In this document: positions 36,298-46,072 of the stretch, piece after piece
Numbering within the stretch: the stretch's first letter is position 1
How the letters are laid out: every line of letters begins with the position of its first letter
DNA from: Hyalangium ruber
Lineage (GTDB): Bacteria > Myxococcota > Myxococcia > Myxococcales > Myxococcaceae
DNA: 64,000 bases
Direction: 5' to 3'
Assembly (NCBI RefSeq): GCF_034259325.1
Contig: NZ_JAXIVS010000003.1
Location: 310,001-374,000, forward strand
Notes under the pieces: model-generated
Databases searched by the model: none
The model's input: the letters and a program-made list of their open reading frames with translations, nothing else
What the model was told of the DNA's origin: nothing
Program-made: the position numbers and the translations under genes

Positions 36298-37622
36298 GCC
36301 TGTCCCTCCCTCCGAGCCCCGCCCGGCAGTCGTCCCGAGAGGAGCTGCTCCACCCGGGCCCGCAGCGGCTCCAGCGTCACCGCGCCCACCACCTCGCTGG
36401 CGAAGGCATACGTGAGCAGCCGCTCCGCCTCCGCCCGAGGAATGCCCCGGGCGCGCAGGTAGAAGAGGGCCTGTTCATCCAGCCGGCCCACCGCCGCGCC
36501 GTGGGCACACTTCACGTCATCCGCGAGGATCTCCAGCTGCGGGCGCGTGTCGACCAGCGCCTCCTCCGAGAGCAGGAGGTTGCGGTTGGTCTGGCTCGCG
36601 TCCGTGCGCTGCGCGTCCTGGCGCACCAGCACGCGCCCGTGGAAGGTGCCGCGCGCCTTGCCGTCCAGCACGCCCTTGTACAGCTCGCGGCTGGTGCAGC
36701 GCGGCATCGCGTGGTCCAGGTCCGTCCGGTTGTCGAGGTGCTGCGTGCCACGGCCCACGTACAGCCCGTTGAGGACGCACTCGCCGCCCTCGCCCGCGAA
36801 CACCGAGCGCACCTCGTTGCGCGCCAGCGTCGCGCCCAGGGCGAAGGCGTGCGAGACCAGCCGGCTGTCCCGCGCCTGCTCGGCGTGGAGGCTCGCCAGG
36901 TGGAAGGCCGCCTCCGGCTCCACCTGGAGCTTGTAGTGGTGCAGCCGCGCGTTCTCCCCGAGCACCACCTCCGTCACCGCGTTGGTAAACGAGGCCCCGC
37001 CCTCCACCCCGGCGTACACCTCCACCAGCGCCGCCTCGCTGTTCGCCCCCGCCACCACGAGGATGCGCGGGCTGGCGAGCACCGAGGCCCCAGTGGCTCC
37101 GGAGGCCAGGAAGACGAGCTGCACGGGACTGGGAGCCGCGGCACCAGCTCGCACGTTCACGAAGGCCCCCTCCTCCAGCAGCGCCGCGTTGAGCGCGATG
37201 AAGGAGTGCGTCTCCGCCCGGGCCCGCTGGCCGAGCACGGCCTGGAGCGCCTCGGCGTCCTCGCGCAGGGCCTGGCGCAGCGGCTTCACCGTGACGCCTT
37301 CGTACAACCCCTCCAGCGAGGACAGCTCGGGCGAGTGCCGGCCATCCACGAAGACGAGCCGAGGCCCTGGGAGGGCGAGCTGATCCACCCGCGCCTGGAA
37401 CTCCGCCACGCGGCGGGCCTCCACGGGCGCGAACGGGCGCGAGACGAGGGGCGCCACATCCGTGTACTTCCAGTCCTCGTTGCGCGTCGTGGGAAAGCCC
37501 TGGCGGGAGAGCTGGGCGAGGCCGTCCTCGCGGAGCCCACGCAGCCACAAGGGCGAGTCCGCCATCCGCTCCGCCTGGAAGCGCTGGGCCACGTCCAGGT
37601 AGTGCTGGAGCCCAGCGCTCAC
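36294..37622 (-). CDS. sufD: SufD scaffold subunit
   Basis: A 442-residue SufB/SufD-family protein of the SufBC2D complex, in which SufD supports cluster assembly and iron entry. Family motifs are GFPTTRNEDWKYTDVAPL near the N-terminus, and towards the end HLDNRTDLDHAMPRCTSRELYKGVLDGKARGTFHGRV, QTNRNLLLS and VKCAHGAAVGRLDEQALFYLRARG. It starts with GTG at 37622 inside the stop of sufC (GTGA overlap); the 17 codons further upstream are not SufD-like. The order sufB-sufC-sufD-sufS is the usual one. Confidence 0.95.
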   Translation of the reverse strand: MSAGLQHYLDVAQRFQAERMADSPLWLRGLREDGLAQLSRQGFPTTRNEDWKYTDVAPLVSRPFAPVEARRVAEFQARVDQLALPGPRLVFVDGRHSPELSSLEGLYEGVTVKPLRQALREDAEALQAVLGQRARAETHSFIALNAALLEEGAFVNVRAGAAAPSPVQLVFLASGATGASVLASPRILVVAGANSEAALVEVYAGVEGGASFTNAVTEVVLGENARLHHYKLQVEPEAAFHLASLHAEQARDSRLVSHAFALGATLARNEVRSVFAGEGGECVLNGLYVGRGTQHLDNRTDLDHAMPRCTSRELYKGVLDGKARGTFHGRVLVRQDAQRTDASQTNRNLLLSEEALVDTRPQLEILADDVKCAHGAAVGRLDEQALFYLRARGIPRAEAERLLTYAFASEVVGAVTLEPLRARVEQLLSGRLPGGARREGQA

Positions 37623-38401
37623 TGTCGCGCCTCCCGCCCCGGCTGCGGCGCCGAGCCCAGCTTGTCCACCCACGCGTAGCCCTTCTTCTCCAGCTCCAGG
37701 GCCAGCTCCTTGTCACCGGACATGACGATGCGCCCGCCGGCCATCACATGCACCTTGTCCGGGACGATGTAGTCCAGCAGCCGCTGGTAGTGGGTGATGA
37801 CGAGCATGCCGCGCTCCTTCGAGCGCAGCGCGTTGACGCCGCCCGCGACGATGCGCAGCGCGTCGATGTCCAGGCCCGAGTCCGTCTCGTCGAGGATGGC
37901 CAGCCGCGGCTGGAGCACCGCCATCTGGAACACCTCGTTGCGCTTCTTCTCGCCGCCGGAGAAGCCCTCGTTCACCGAGCGGTTGAGGAAGCTCTGGTCC
38001 ATCTGCACCAGCTTCATCCGCTCCTTGGCGAGCGAGAGGAAGTCCATGGCGTCCAGCTCCTCCAGCCCCTTGGCGCGGCGCTGCGCGTTGAGCGCGGTGC
38101 GCAGGAAGTGGAGGTTGCCCACGCCCGGAATCTCCACCGGGTACTGGAAGGCGAGGAACACGCCGGCCGTGGAGCGATCCTCGGGCTTGAGGGCCAGCAG
38201 GTCCTTGCCGTCGAAGAGGACCTCGCCCTCGGTGACCGTGTACGTCTCGCGGCCCGCGAGCACCTGGGACAGCGTGCTCTTGCCCGAGCCGTTCGGGCCC
38301 ATGATGGCGTGGACCTCGCCAGGGGCGATCTCCAGATTGATGCCCTTGAGGATCTGCTTGTCCCCGATGCGCGCGTGGAGGTTTCGAACGCTCAGCAGCA
38401 T
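37619..38401 (-). CDS. sufC: SufC ATPase
   Basis: A 260-residue ABC-type ATPase that energises the SufBCD scaffold. Walker A is GPNGSGKS, the signature SGGEKKRNE, and Walker B AILDETDSGLDIDALRIVAGGVN, where ETDSGLD is specific to SufC. EIAPGEVHAIMGPNG and TAGVFLAFQYPVEIPGV also match. Start is the ATG at 38401, two bases after the sufB stop; the longer open frame overlaps sufB. The last ten residues extend slightly beyond typical SufC. Confidence 0.96.
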   Translation of the reverse strand: MLLSVRNLHARIGDKQILKGINLEIAPGEVHAIMGPNGSGKSTLSQVLAGRETYTVTEGEVLFDGKDLLALKPEDRSTAGVFLAFQYPVEIPGVGNLHFLRTALNAQRRAKGLEELDAMDFLSLAKERMKLVQMDQSFLNRSVNEGFSGGEKKRNEVFQMAVLQPRLAILDETDSGLDIDALRIVAGGVNALRSKERGMLVITHYQRLLDYIVPDKVHVMAGGRIVMSGDKELALELEKKGYAWVDKLGSAPQPGREARQ

Positions 38402-38403
38402 GG

Positions 38404-39836
<1,433 letters not shown>

Positions 39837-39840
<4 letters not shown>

Positions 39841-40313
39841 GCGAGTTCTCCCGTGGCCGAGCGCGCGGGGAGGTTCAGCCCCACGAGGCGCTCCACGCGG
39901 GGGGTGGGAGCGCACAGGTCGGCCAGCGTCAGCCGCCCGAGCGCGTCGTGGATGGCCTGGTTGATGACGCGCCAGTGGCCGCGCAGACGACACACCGACT
40001 CCAGCTCGCAGGAGGCCTCACCCTCGGTGTGCTGCACGCACTCGGTGATGGCCACGGGGCCTTCCAGGGCGGTGATGATCTGCGTGAGCGGGATGGCCGC
40101 CGCGGGGCGGGCCAGCCCGTAGCCGCCCAGGGCGCCCCGGTGCGAGATCAACACGCCCGCCGTCTGGAGCCCCTTGAGCACCTTGCTCACGGAGGGCAGC
40201 GGGACGCGCGTGCGCTCGGCCAGCTCACGCGCCGTACACGTGTTGCCCTCCTCGCGCGCCAGCTCGGTCAGCAGCACGAGGCCGTAGTCGGTCATCTTGC
40301 TCATCCGAAACAT
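39837..40313 (-). CDS. Rrf2-family Fe-S regulator of the suf operon
   Basis: A 158-residue Rrf2 protein. The N-terminal winged helix ([44 protein letters not shown]) binds DNA. Three cysteines, C92, C102 and C108 ([12 protein letters not shown]), are placed like the cluster ligands of IscR/SufR, so it probably holds a [2Fe-2S] or [4Fe-4S] cluster and senses Fe-S status. It is the first gene of the suf operon and overlaps sufB by four bases, the classic place for an autoregulator. Whether it is IscR- or SufR-like in sites recognised cannot be told. Confidence 0.93.
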
Positions 40314-40366
40314 CCGGTCTCTCTCCTGTACGCCCAGCGCTGCCCAGGCTTCGCGGGGGGCCTCTC

Positions 40367-40379
40367 TACTTAAACAGTA
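40367..40379. promoter_or_regulatory. Possible operator upstream of the suf operon
   Basis: The inverted repeat TACT-TAAAC-AGTA lies in a short AT-rich patch (about 40365-40405) between the suf operon and the divergent binding-protein gene, 54 bases before the Rrf2 start. Rrf2 regulators bind such short palindromes next to their own promoters, so it is a reasonable autoregulatory site, but the match is short. Confidence 0.3.
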
Positions 40380-40514
40380 CCAATCCGGTCCACATTAAAA
40401 TCAGGCCCCACCGGGGGTGGATCTGCCTGCCTGTTCCCTCGGCAGGGGGCTGGGAGGTTGAAGCCGCCGGAGGGACGTGTGAAGAGGGGGCATTGCCCTG
40501 GAGGAAGCTTGCTC

Positions 40515-41714
40515 ATGCGCCGTCCCGTTTCCATGGTCCTCGCCGCGCTCGCTCTGGCCGTGGTGGCCTGCGAGAAGAAGACTCAGCCCCCGCCTGCTCC
40601 CTCGACGGGCACCGCGCCCGCGGAGGTCCAGGCCGGCGCCCCGACGACCGATTCGGGCACCATCCTGCTGGGCGAGGTGGGCAGCCTGACGGGCAGTGAG
40701 GCGACGTTCGGCATCTCCGCGCGCAACGGCATCGAGCTGGCGCTCAACGAGGCCAATGAGGCGGGCGGGGTGCGGGGCAAGAAGCTGGCGGTGCGCGTGT
40801 ATGACAGCCAGGGCAAGCCCGAGGAGGCGGCGCAGGCGGTGACTCGGCTCATCACCCAGGACAAGGTGGTGGTCATCCTGGGTGAGGCGGCCTCCTCGGT
40901 GTCGATGGCGATGGCGGAGAAGGCGCAGGCGGCTGGCGTGCCGATGATCACGCCCACCTCGACGGCGCCGGAGGTGACGCAGAAGGGCGACTACATCTTC
41001 CGCGTGTGCTTCATCGATCCGTTCCAGGGCAAGGTGATGGCGAAGTTCGCGCGGGAGAACCTGAAGGTCGATCAGGTGGCGGTGCTGACGGACAACAAGA
41101 GCGCGTACTCCATCGGGCTGGCGAACGTGTTCACCCAGGAGTTCCAGAAGATGGGCGGGCAGATCGTCGCCAGCGAGAGCTACTCGAAGGGGGATACGGA
41201 CTTCCGGGCGCAGCTGACGGCCATCAAGCAGAAGAAGCCGCAGGCGGTGTGGGTGCCGGGCTACTACACGGACGTGGGGCTCATCGCGCGGCAGGCGCGG
41301 GAGATGGGGTTGCAGGGCGTGCCGCTGCTGGGTGGGGACGGCTGGGAGTCGGACAAGCTGTTCGAGCTGGGCGGCTCGGCGCTGGAGGGCAGCTACTTCT
41401 CCAACCACTACGCGCTGGACAACCCGGACCCGCTGCTCAAGGAGTTCATCGCGAAGTACCAGAAGACCTACGGCAGCCTGCCGGACAGCGTGGCGGCGCT
41501 GGGGTACGACGCGGCGCGGCTGGCGGTGGACGCGATGAAGCGCTCGCCGGACCTGTCGGGCAAGGCGCTGCGGGACGCCATCTCGGCGACGAAGGACTTC
41601 CCGGGCGTGGCGGGGAAGATCACCATCAACGCCAACCGCGACGCGGAGAAGCAGGCGGTGGTGCTGAAGGTGGTGGATGGGAAGACGCAGTTCGTGACGA
41701 CCGTGGCGCCGTAG
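40515..41714 (+). CDS. LivJ-type substrate-binding lipoprotein
   Basis: A 399-residue periplasmic binding protein of the branched-chain amino acid (type I, LivJ/AmiC-like) family. The signal ends in a lipobox VVAC (C19), followed by a Pro/Ala/Thr-rich linker to about residue 50. Core motifs: ILLGEVGSLTGSEATFGISARNGIELALNEANEAGGVRGKKL, VILGEAASSVSMAMA, VPMITPTSTAPEVT and SVAALGYDAARLAVDAMK. GGAGG ten bases before the ATG decides the start. No LivHMGF permease or ATPase genes follow, so it is an orphan here and could also be a sensor for a signalling system. Confidence 0.92.
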   Translation: MRRPVSMVLAALALAVVACEKKTQPPPAPSTGTAPAEVQAGAPTTDSGTILLGEVGSLTGSEATFGISARNGIELALNEANEAGGVRGKKLAVRVYDSQGKPEEAAQAVTRLITQDKVVVILGEAASSVSMAMAEKAQAAGVPMITPTSTAPEVTQKGDYIFRVCFIDPFQGKVMAKFARENLKVDQVAVLTDNKSAYSIGLANVFTQEFQKMGGQIVASESYSKGDTDFRAQLTAIKQKKPQAVWVPGYYTDVGLIARQAREMGLQGVPLLGGDGWESDKLFELGGSALEGSYFSNHYALDNPDPLLKEFIAKYQKTYGSLPDSVAALGYDAARLAVDAMKRSPDLSGKALRDAISATKDFPGVAGKITINANRDAEKQAVVLKVVDGKTQFVTTVAP

Positions 41715-41743
41715 CCCTGAGGGTGGTGCGCGCCTGTTCGAAG

Positions 41744-42709
41744 ATGTCGGGACTTTCCCTCCTGCCCCTGCTCGTGATGCTGGGGTGGGTGGGCGGTTGT
41801 GCCCGAGGCTCGCCAGCAGGGACTCCGGCAGGACTCGATGCGGGCGCGCGCCGACTGAGCAGCAATGGAGAAGATGGGGGTGTCACCCCTTCGAGAAGGG
41901 TCTTGGAGTTCCTGCCCTCGGATGGGCGCCTGCTCGAATTGCTCGGAGAGAAGGACCTCACCAACCGCTATGCCTCCACGGTCATGGTCGAGGTGGAAGA
42001 GTCCACGGTGGAGGTGTCCTGCAGCGGCATCCTCCTCTCACCTCACCTCGTCCTGACGGCGGGCCATTGCGTCTGCGCATGGCGGAAGGCGCCTCTCCTC
42101 GATGGCACCCCGGGCATCCTCATCGACGGTTCAGCATGCGCAAGCCAGGCACGCGTGACCGCCATCCGCCATGTCGCTTCGGAAGATCCATCCAGGTCGG
42201 CATTGCGGATTCGGGACTTCGTGGGGAAGGTCCGACCTCACCCCGAGCTCAAGCTCACCCTGGATGCTCGAGAGGCCGTGGTGACGAGTCATGCGGACCT
42301 CGCGGTCATTCTCCTGGAGCCGCCGGCGAACCTCGGTCTTCCTGATGTTCCTCTCGCGGAGGCGGAGGCTCGCGCCAACGAACCCCTGGTCATGGCGAGC
42401 TATGGAAATGAGCAAGGCCTGGGAGGAATCTATGGGACCCGCTATTTCAAGCGGGGTCGGGTCAAGAACGCGCAGGCTGCTCAGGGAGGAGTCATCCTGT
42501 ACGAGCCAGAGGGGGCGTACTTCAACACGGGGTACAGGGGCGGCCCGTGCTTCCGTGAGAATGAGAAAGGCCGCTGGCTGCTCGGAGTCGTAGGGCTGGG
42601 CTCGGACTCGGAGATGTCCTTTACGAGCATCGCCTTCTACCGGGACTGGCTGCGCGAGGAACTCCGGCACGCAGCGGCCTCGGGTCCCGCTGATTCCCGT
42701 TCCCCATAG
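41744..42709 (+). CDS. Trypsin-like lipoprotein without catalytic serine (pseudoprotease)
   Basis: A 321-residue lipoprotein (lipobox VGGC, C19) with a chymotrypsin-fold domain. The His of the triad is in LTAGHC (H108) and the Asp in HADLAVI (D185), but the serine motif GDSGGP reads G263-Y-R-G-G-P268, so the nucleophile is replaced by R265. The DNA there is TAC AGG where the next gene has GAC AGC: two single-base differences. The frame is otherwise intact, which suggests selection for a non-catalytic role such as binding or decoy rather than simple decay. The next gene, 33 bases on, is an active-looking paralogue; a shared operon is likely. Confidence 0.85.
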   Translation: MSGLSLLPLLVMLGWVGGCARGSPAGTPAGLDAGARRLSSNGEDGGVTPSRRVLEFLPSDGRLLELLGEKDLTNRYASTVMVEVEESTVEVSCSGILLSPHLVLTAGHCVCAWRKAPLLDGTPGILIDGSACASQARVTAIRHVASEDPSRSALRIRDFVGKVRPHPELKLTLDAREAVVTSHADLAVILLEPPANLGLPDVPLAEAEARANEPLVMASYGNEQGLGGIYGTRYFKRGRVKNAQAAQGGVILYEPEGAYFNTGYRGGPCFRENEKGRWLLGVVGLGSDSEMSFTSIAFYRDWLREELRHAAASGPADSRSP

Positions 42710-42742
42710 AACACCTGGCTCCGAAGTCCTGGGAGACTGTTC

Positions 42743-43645
42743 ATGAACACAGGCTGGGCGCGAAAGGCGCCAACCACCTCCCTACTGCTGGTACTGCTTG
42801 TCTTCGGCGGGTGCGCCGGGAACGCCACGAACGAGGGAGGTTCTCCGTCCTATTTGCGGCCCAGGCTCCGCTCCTCGTCGATGCGCTTCATGGTGTTGCA
42901 CTCCGAGGAGGATCGCGACAACCGCTACCTCTCCACGGTGGCTGTCGGGGACCCTTCCGAGTTGTGCAGCGGTGTGCTCATCCACCCTCGCCTTGTTCTC
43001 ACCGCGGCGCATTGCGTTTGCTGGCCGAAGGACGGACGCACGGTCATCGACAGCACCACGTGTGTCCAGGGCGCTCAAGTCACCGCTTACGCCTATGAGC
43101 GCTCAAACGGCGAATGGGTCGCGCAGTTCCGTCAGGGCTCGGTTCGGCCGCACGAGAAGTTCAAGGCGCGCCTCGGAGAGGGGAAGTCCGTGCTCGAGGC
43201 AAGCTCGGACCTGGCGGTCATCTATCTGGAGAAGCCCTTTCAAGATGTCGTGATGGGCTTCCAACTGACCGAAACGGAGGTGGAGATCGATAGCGAGTTC
43301 GTCGCGGTGGGGTATGGCTTGACGGAGCTGAAGCGAGGCAAGAAGGGCCGGCGCTTCTTCGGCCGCAACACCGTCACCCAGAAAGGACGCTCCAACCTCC
43401 AGGACCGAAGCGACAAGGACATCACCTTCATGTTCGAGATGAGTGGAGCCCATGCCGCCGACGGAGACAGCGGCGGCCCCTGCTTCCGCGAGAATGGGCA
43501 GGGGCGCTGGCTGGTGGGAATTGTCGGCCAGGGAGATGGCTCGGCCTCCCGTTTCACCAGCATCTATCCCCACCTGCTCTGGCTGAAGGAGCACCGCGAG
43601 CGGGCAGAGCAGCTCATGTCCCAGAAGCCCGGAAGGTCGCTGTAG
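42743..43645 (+). CDS. Trypsin-like serine protease lipoprotein
   Basis: A 300-residue exported protease. A lipobox FGGC (C24) anchors it to a membrane. The catalytic triad is complete: H90 in LTAAHC, D156 in SSDLAVI and S243 in GDSGGPCF. Cysteine pairs around H90 and before the serine motif suit disulfides. It is a paralogue of the preceding pseudoprotease: both share the SGxLLxPxLVLTAxHCVC stretch, a Cys-flanked insertion after it and the GGPCFREN-x-x-GRWL-x-G-V/IVG ending. It may process envelope or secreted proteins. The pairing of an active with a dead copy suggests that the two bind each other or the same substrate. Confidence 0.9.
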   Translation: MNTGWARKAPTTSLLLVLLVFGGCAGNATNEGGSPSYLRPRLRSSSMRFMVLHSEEDRDNRYLSTVAVGDPSELCSGVLIHPRLVLTAAHCVCWPKDGRTVIDSTTCVQGAQVTAYAYERSNGEWVAQFRQGSVRPHEKFKARLGEGKSVLEASSDLAVIYLEKPFQDVVMGFQLTETEVEIDSEFVAVGYGLTELKRGKKGRRFFGRNTVTQKGRSNLQDRSDKDITFMFEMSGAHAADGDSGGPCFRENGQGRWLVGIVGQGDGSASRFTSIYPHLLWLKEHRERAEQLMSQKPGRSL

Positions 43646-43662
43646 ACGCCCTGCTCCAACCT

Positions 43663-45201
43663 TCAGCGCTTCGCGTTCTTGATGGTCTCCTGGATGAGGT
43701 CCACGTAGCGGCGGTTCTTCGGGTTCAGCTTGAACGCCCTGCGGTATGCGTCCTCCGCCTGCGCCCACTGGCTCTCGCCTCGGCTCACCTCGCCAAAGAA
43801 GAACCAGCCCTCTTCCAGGTTCGGGTCCTGCCGCAGCACCTCGCTCAGTTCCTGCAGCGCCAGCTTGCCGTGCGCCTCCGGCTTCATCAGGTAGCGCGCC
43901 CACGCCCGGTAGGCCAGGTGCATCGGCCTCGGTTCGATGTCGCATGCGTACTCGAAGTACTCGAACGCTCCCGCGAAGTTGCGCCCCTCCAGCCGCTTCT
44001 TGCCCTGATCGAACTGCGTGCGCCCGTCCAACAACTCCGTCTTGATGCGGAACTGCTCCTCCGTGGTCGGCCTCCCCGTCGCCCCCCGCTCCTTCTCCCG
44101 CGCCGCCGCACGCCGCTTGCGCCACAACGCCGCCAGGTCCGGCTCCAGCAACACCCCGAACGCCCGCGCGTACGCCGCCAGCAGCACCTCCGCCTTCTCC
44201 TTCAGGTCCGCCGTGTTGAAGCGCAGCGGGTTGAACTTGTCCGCCATCGCCAGGAACGCCTTGCGCAGCGCCAACGGCTGCACATCCTCCGGCACCCCCA
44301 GCAGCGCGAACGGATCCTGCGCGCGGTGCGACATGAACGCGCTCATCAGAGCGTTGCGCACCCCCTCGTCCTCATCCGAGAACGGCGTGCCCGAGGGCGC
44401 CGCCGGGGCCACGGGCTCCGGCTCCACCACCACCACCGGAACAGGCGCCTGCGCCGGAGCCGGCACCGGCCGTGCCTCCACCGCGTCCGCGAAGTCCGCG
44501 ATCCCCACGATGCACAGCGCGTACAGCCGGCGCAGCGCCGTCTCCGTGTCGAAGCCCGTACGCTCCCGCAGCTCCGTGAACGTGGGCCGCAGCCGCAGCG
44601 CCTGCAACAGCCGCGCATCCTTCGCCGACAGCTTCGGCCCCTCCACTCCCGGCACCTGCGCGAATCTCCGCTCCTCGCCGAAGTTGAAGTGCGTGGTCAC
44701 CGCGTCGAACGGCATCACACTCGCCACACCCGTGAGGATCAGCTGCGCCGAGTTCGTTCGCACGCTCGTGGCCGGCGGCTCCACGTCCGCGATCAGCCGG
44801 TAGCGCGCCTCCGTCCACCGGAAGCAGTCCAGCAGGCTCAAGCCCAGGTTCGCCTGCAGCTGCTTGTACAAATCGAAGGGACTGATCAGCCCCTTCTGCA
44901 CCAGCAGCGCTCCTATCTCCTGCCCCGTCTGGACGCTCTCCGAGAGCGCCTTCTGGTAGTCCGCCTCGTCCAGCTTCCCCTTCTCCACCAGGAACTTGCC
45001 CAGCGTCTCGTGCAGCAGGTTGGAGACGCACGCCACCGGCGCACCTTCCTCGAAGGTGATGCGCTTCTCACGCTGCCGCGCCCTCAGCTCCAGCGTGCAG
45101 GTGCGCTCCTCCACGTCCAGCGCGTGCAGCAACAACGGCAGCGGTATCTCGGCGAGCGTCCCCTCTCGCTGGCGCAGCACATGGGATGGGGCGGGGAACA
45201 T
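43663..45201 (-). CDS. DUF4388/J-domain-like/TPR protein
   Basis: A 512-residue soluble protein in three parts. The N-terminal region (about 10-140) matches the DUF4388/PATAN type common in myxobacterial signalling proteins (LAEIPLPLLLHAL, RITFEEGAPVACVSN, GALLVQKGLIS). After a Pro/Ala/Val linker near 255-280, a segment at about 300-360 resembles a J-domain (DPFALLGVPEDVQPLALRKAFLAMADKFNPLRF), but the HPD triplet is FNP, so it should not stimulate Hsp70. The last 120 residues carry TPR motifs (AGAFEYFEYACDIEP, AQAEDAYRRAFKLNP). Likely an adaptor; its partner is unknown. Confidence 0.8.
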   Translation of the reverse strand: MFPAPSHVLRQREGTLAEIPLPLLLHALDVEERTCTLELRARQREKRITFEEGAPVACVSNLLHETLGKFLVEKGKLDEADYQKALSESVQTGQEIGALLVQKGLISPFDLYKQLQANLGLSLLDCFRWTEARYRLIADVEPPATSVRTNSAQLILTGVASVMPFDAVTTHFNFGEERRFAQVPGVEGPKLSAKDARLLQALRLRPTFTELRERTGFDTETALRRLYALCIVGIADFADAVEARPVPAPAQAPVPVVVVEPEPVAPAAPSGTPFSDEDEGVRNALMSAFMSHRAQDPFALLGVPEDVQPLALRKAFLAMADKFNPLRFNTADLKEKAEVLLAAYARAFGVLLEPDLAALWRKRRAAAREKERGATGRPTTEEQFRIKTELLDGRTQFDQGKKRLEGRNFAGAFEYFEYACDIEPRPMHLAYRAWARYLMKPEAHGKLALQELSEVLRQDPNLEEGWFFFGEVSRGESQWAQAEDAYRRAFKLNPKNRRYVDLIQETIKNAKR

Positions 45202-45255
45202 CGGCGGGCCTCGATCGGTGTAGCCCGGAATTCTACGGAAAACCCAACAGGTATG

Positions 45256-46056
45256 TCACTCTTCAAAGTCGCTATCGGACGCCGAGGAGTACGGGGCCGC
45301 GTGGGGGTCCTGCATGGGAGGCTGGACGCGGCTCAGCACCTGGTAGCTCAGCGCCAGGACCCCCAGGGCCACGGCCGCGTAGGTGAGGGGCCGACTCGGG
45401 CGGGCGCGCCAGGCCCACATGCGCTCCCGACGACGCTGGAAGCCCGGCGCCGCCACGTACTCCTTCCAGGCGTCGTCGCGCATCAGCGCCGCGTCCGCGT
45501 CCCGGCCCGTCTTGTCCAGGGCCTTGGCGAGCAGCACCCGCCCCTCCACCGTCCCGTGCCGTCCCTTCACGAAGCTCTCCAGCGCCTCCACCGCCCCCCT
45601 CGCGTTCCCGTGCGCCAGCCGCAGCCGCCCCCGCTCCAGGTCGATGGCGCCATGGCGGTAGTCCGGGTTGAGCTTCTTCGCCTCGTCCAGCAGCAGCTCG
45701 CCCTTGGCCACCTCGCCCGCGCCCAGGTAGGCCACCCCGAGCAGGAAGAGCGTGTCCACGTCGTCGTCTCCCGCCTCCAGGTTGGGCTTGAGCACCTCCA
45801 CCGCGTCCTTGTACCGCCCCCGTCCGATTCGCAGGTCCGCCAGCTCGTAGCGGGCGCGACGATCATGCGGGTTGGCCAGCAGCATCCGCTCGAGCTGTCC
45901 CGCCCGCCGCCACCGGCCGAACACCCGCAGCGGGCTCGGCAGGAACTGGAAGGTGAAGCGATCCACCGCCCACACACCCACGAGCACGAGCACCAGCGAC
46001 ACGATCGGCCGGCCCGTGAGGGAGGTGAGGAGCATCCATAGCAGCCACTTGCTCAT
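45256..46056 (-). CDS. Membrane-anchored TPR protein
   Basis: A 266-residue protein with an N-terminal hydrophobic segment (about residues 5-32, IVSLVLVLVGVWAV) and a second one near the C-terminus (about 228-245, TYAAVALGVLALSYQVL), enclosing four or so TPR-like repeats: ERMLLANPHDRRARYELADLRIGRGRYKDAVEVLKPNL and the following units. With both ends in the membrane, the TPR part should lie on one side as a docking platform. It ends in an acidic tail DSDFEE. It lies 16 bases behind hemW on the same strand, but a functional link to heme is not evident. Confidence 0.75.
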   Translation of the reverse strand: MSKWLLWMLLTSLTGRPIVSLVLVLVGVWAVDRFTFQFLPSPLRVFGRWRRAGQLERMLLANPHDRRARYELADLRIGRGRYKDAVEVLKPNLEAGDDDVDTLFLLGVAYLGAGEVAKGELLLDEAKKLNPDYRHGAIDLERGRLRLAHGNARGAVEALESFVKGRHGTVEGRVLLAKALDKTGRDADAALMRDDAWKEYVAAPGFQRRRERMWAWRARPSRPLTYAAVALGVLALSYQVLSRVQPPMQDPHAAPYSSASDSDFEE

Positions 46057-46072
46057 ATCTGGGTCCTGTCCC

